Shown here: in pieces, positions 5,149-5,173 of the stretch
Numbering within the stretch: position 1 is the first letter of the stretch
How the letters are laid out: each line of letters opens with the position of its first letter
Source of the DNA: DAIRVC01 sp036803025
GTDB lineage: Bacteria; Chloroflexota; Anaerolineae; Anaerolineales; E44-bin32
Assembly (NCBI GenBank): GCA_036803025.1
Contig: DAIRVC010000174.1
Span: forward strand, 1-5,173
Direction: 5' to 3'
DNA: 5,173 bases
Made by a program: the position numbers and the translations under genes
The notes under the pieces: generated by a model
Seen by the model: only the letters and a program-made list of their open reading frames with translations
Databases searched by the model: none
What the model was told of the DNA's origin: nothing

Positions 5149-5173
5149 CGGGCCGCTGATCCGTCTAGTCGCC

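Overview
The window is GC-rich bacterial chromosome with short intergenic gaps. The protein types (PlsC-like acyltransferase, GH13 glucosidase, CapA-type lipoprotein with a Pro/Thr-rich linker, thioredoxin-like lipoprotein) and the mix of Shine-Dalgarno and apparently leaderless starts suggest a Chloroflexota (Anaerolineae-like) or similar environmental genome. That placement is an inference from style, not a proof.

Layout from left to right: the first codons of a possible minus-strand gene (1-43); a minus-strand PlsC-like acyltransferase (36-782); a 314-base gap (783-1096) holding three diverged copies of a dispersed hairpin repeat of the GTCATTGCGAG type; a minus-strand GH13 alpha-glucosidase (1097-2722); a compact divergent promoter region (2723-2823) with overlapping -10 boxes on the two strands; a plus-strand thioredoxin-like lipoprotein (2824-3345); a 71-base convergent gap with one hairpin; a minus-strand CapA-family lipoprotein (3417-5060); and its upstream region (5061-5173).

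The main discovery is in the thioredoxin-like gene. Its frame is interrupted by one TGA (3103-3105) that falls exactly on the first cysteine position of the thioredoxin CxxC motif. The product would read ...EFFAFW-U-PTC-QRMAPV..., a UxxC redox centre. A stem-loop sits directly downstream inside the coding sequence, with a G at the second position of its apical loop, 26 nt after the TGA, as expected for a bacterial SECIS element. Standard gene calling splits this gene in two: a 'lipoprotein' ending at TGA and an orphan 'thioredoxin tail'. The best reading is an exported, lipid-anchored, selenocysteine-containing thioredoxin-like protein. TGA also ends two neighbouring genes and Trp is written TGG right next to the TGA, so wholesale UGA reassignment is unlikely.

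The genes do not form one obvious pathway. The GH13 enzyme and the selenoprotein are divergently transcribed from a shared 101-base region. The CapA-type protein and the selenoprotein converge and both look like lipoproteins on the outer face of the membrane; the former has four cysteines, but a functional link is speculative.
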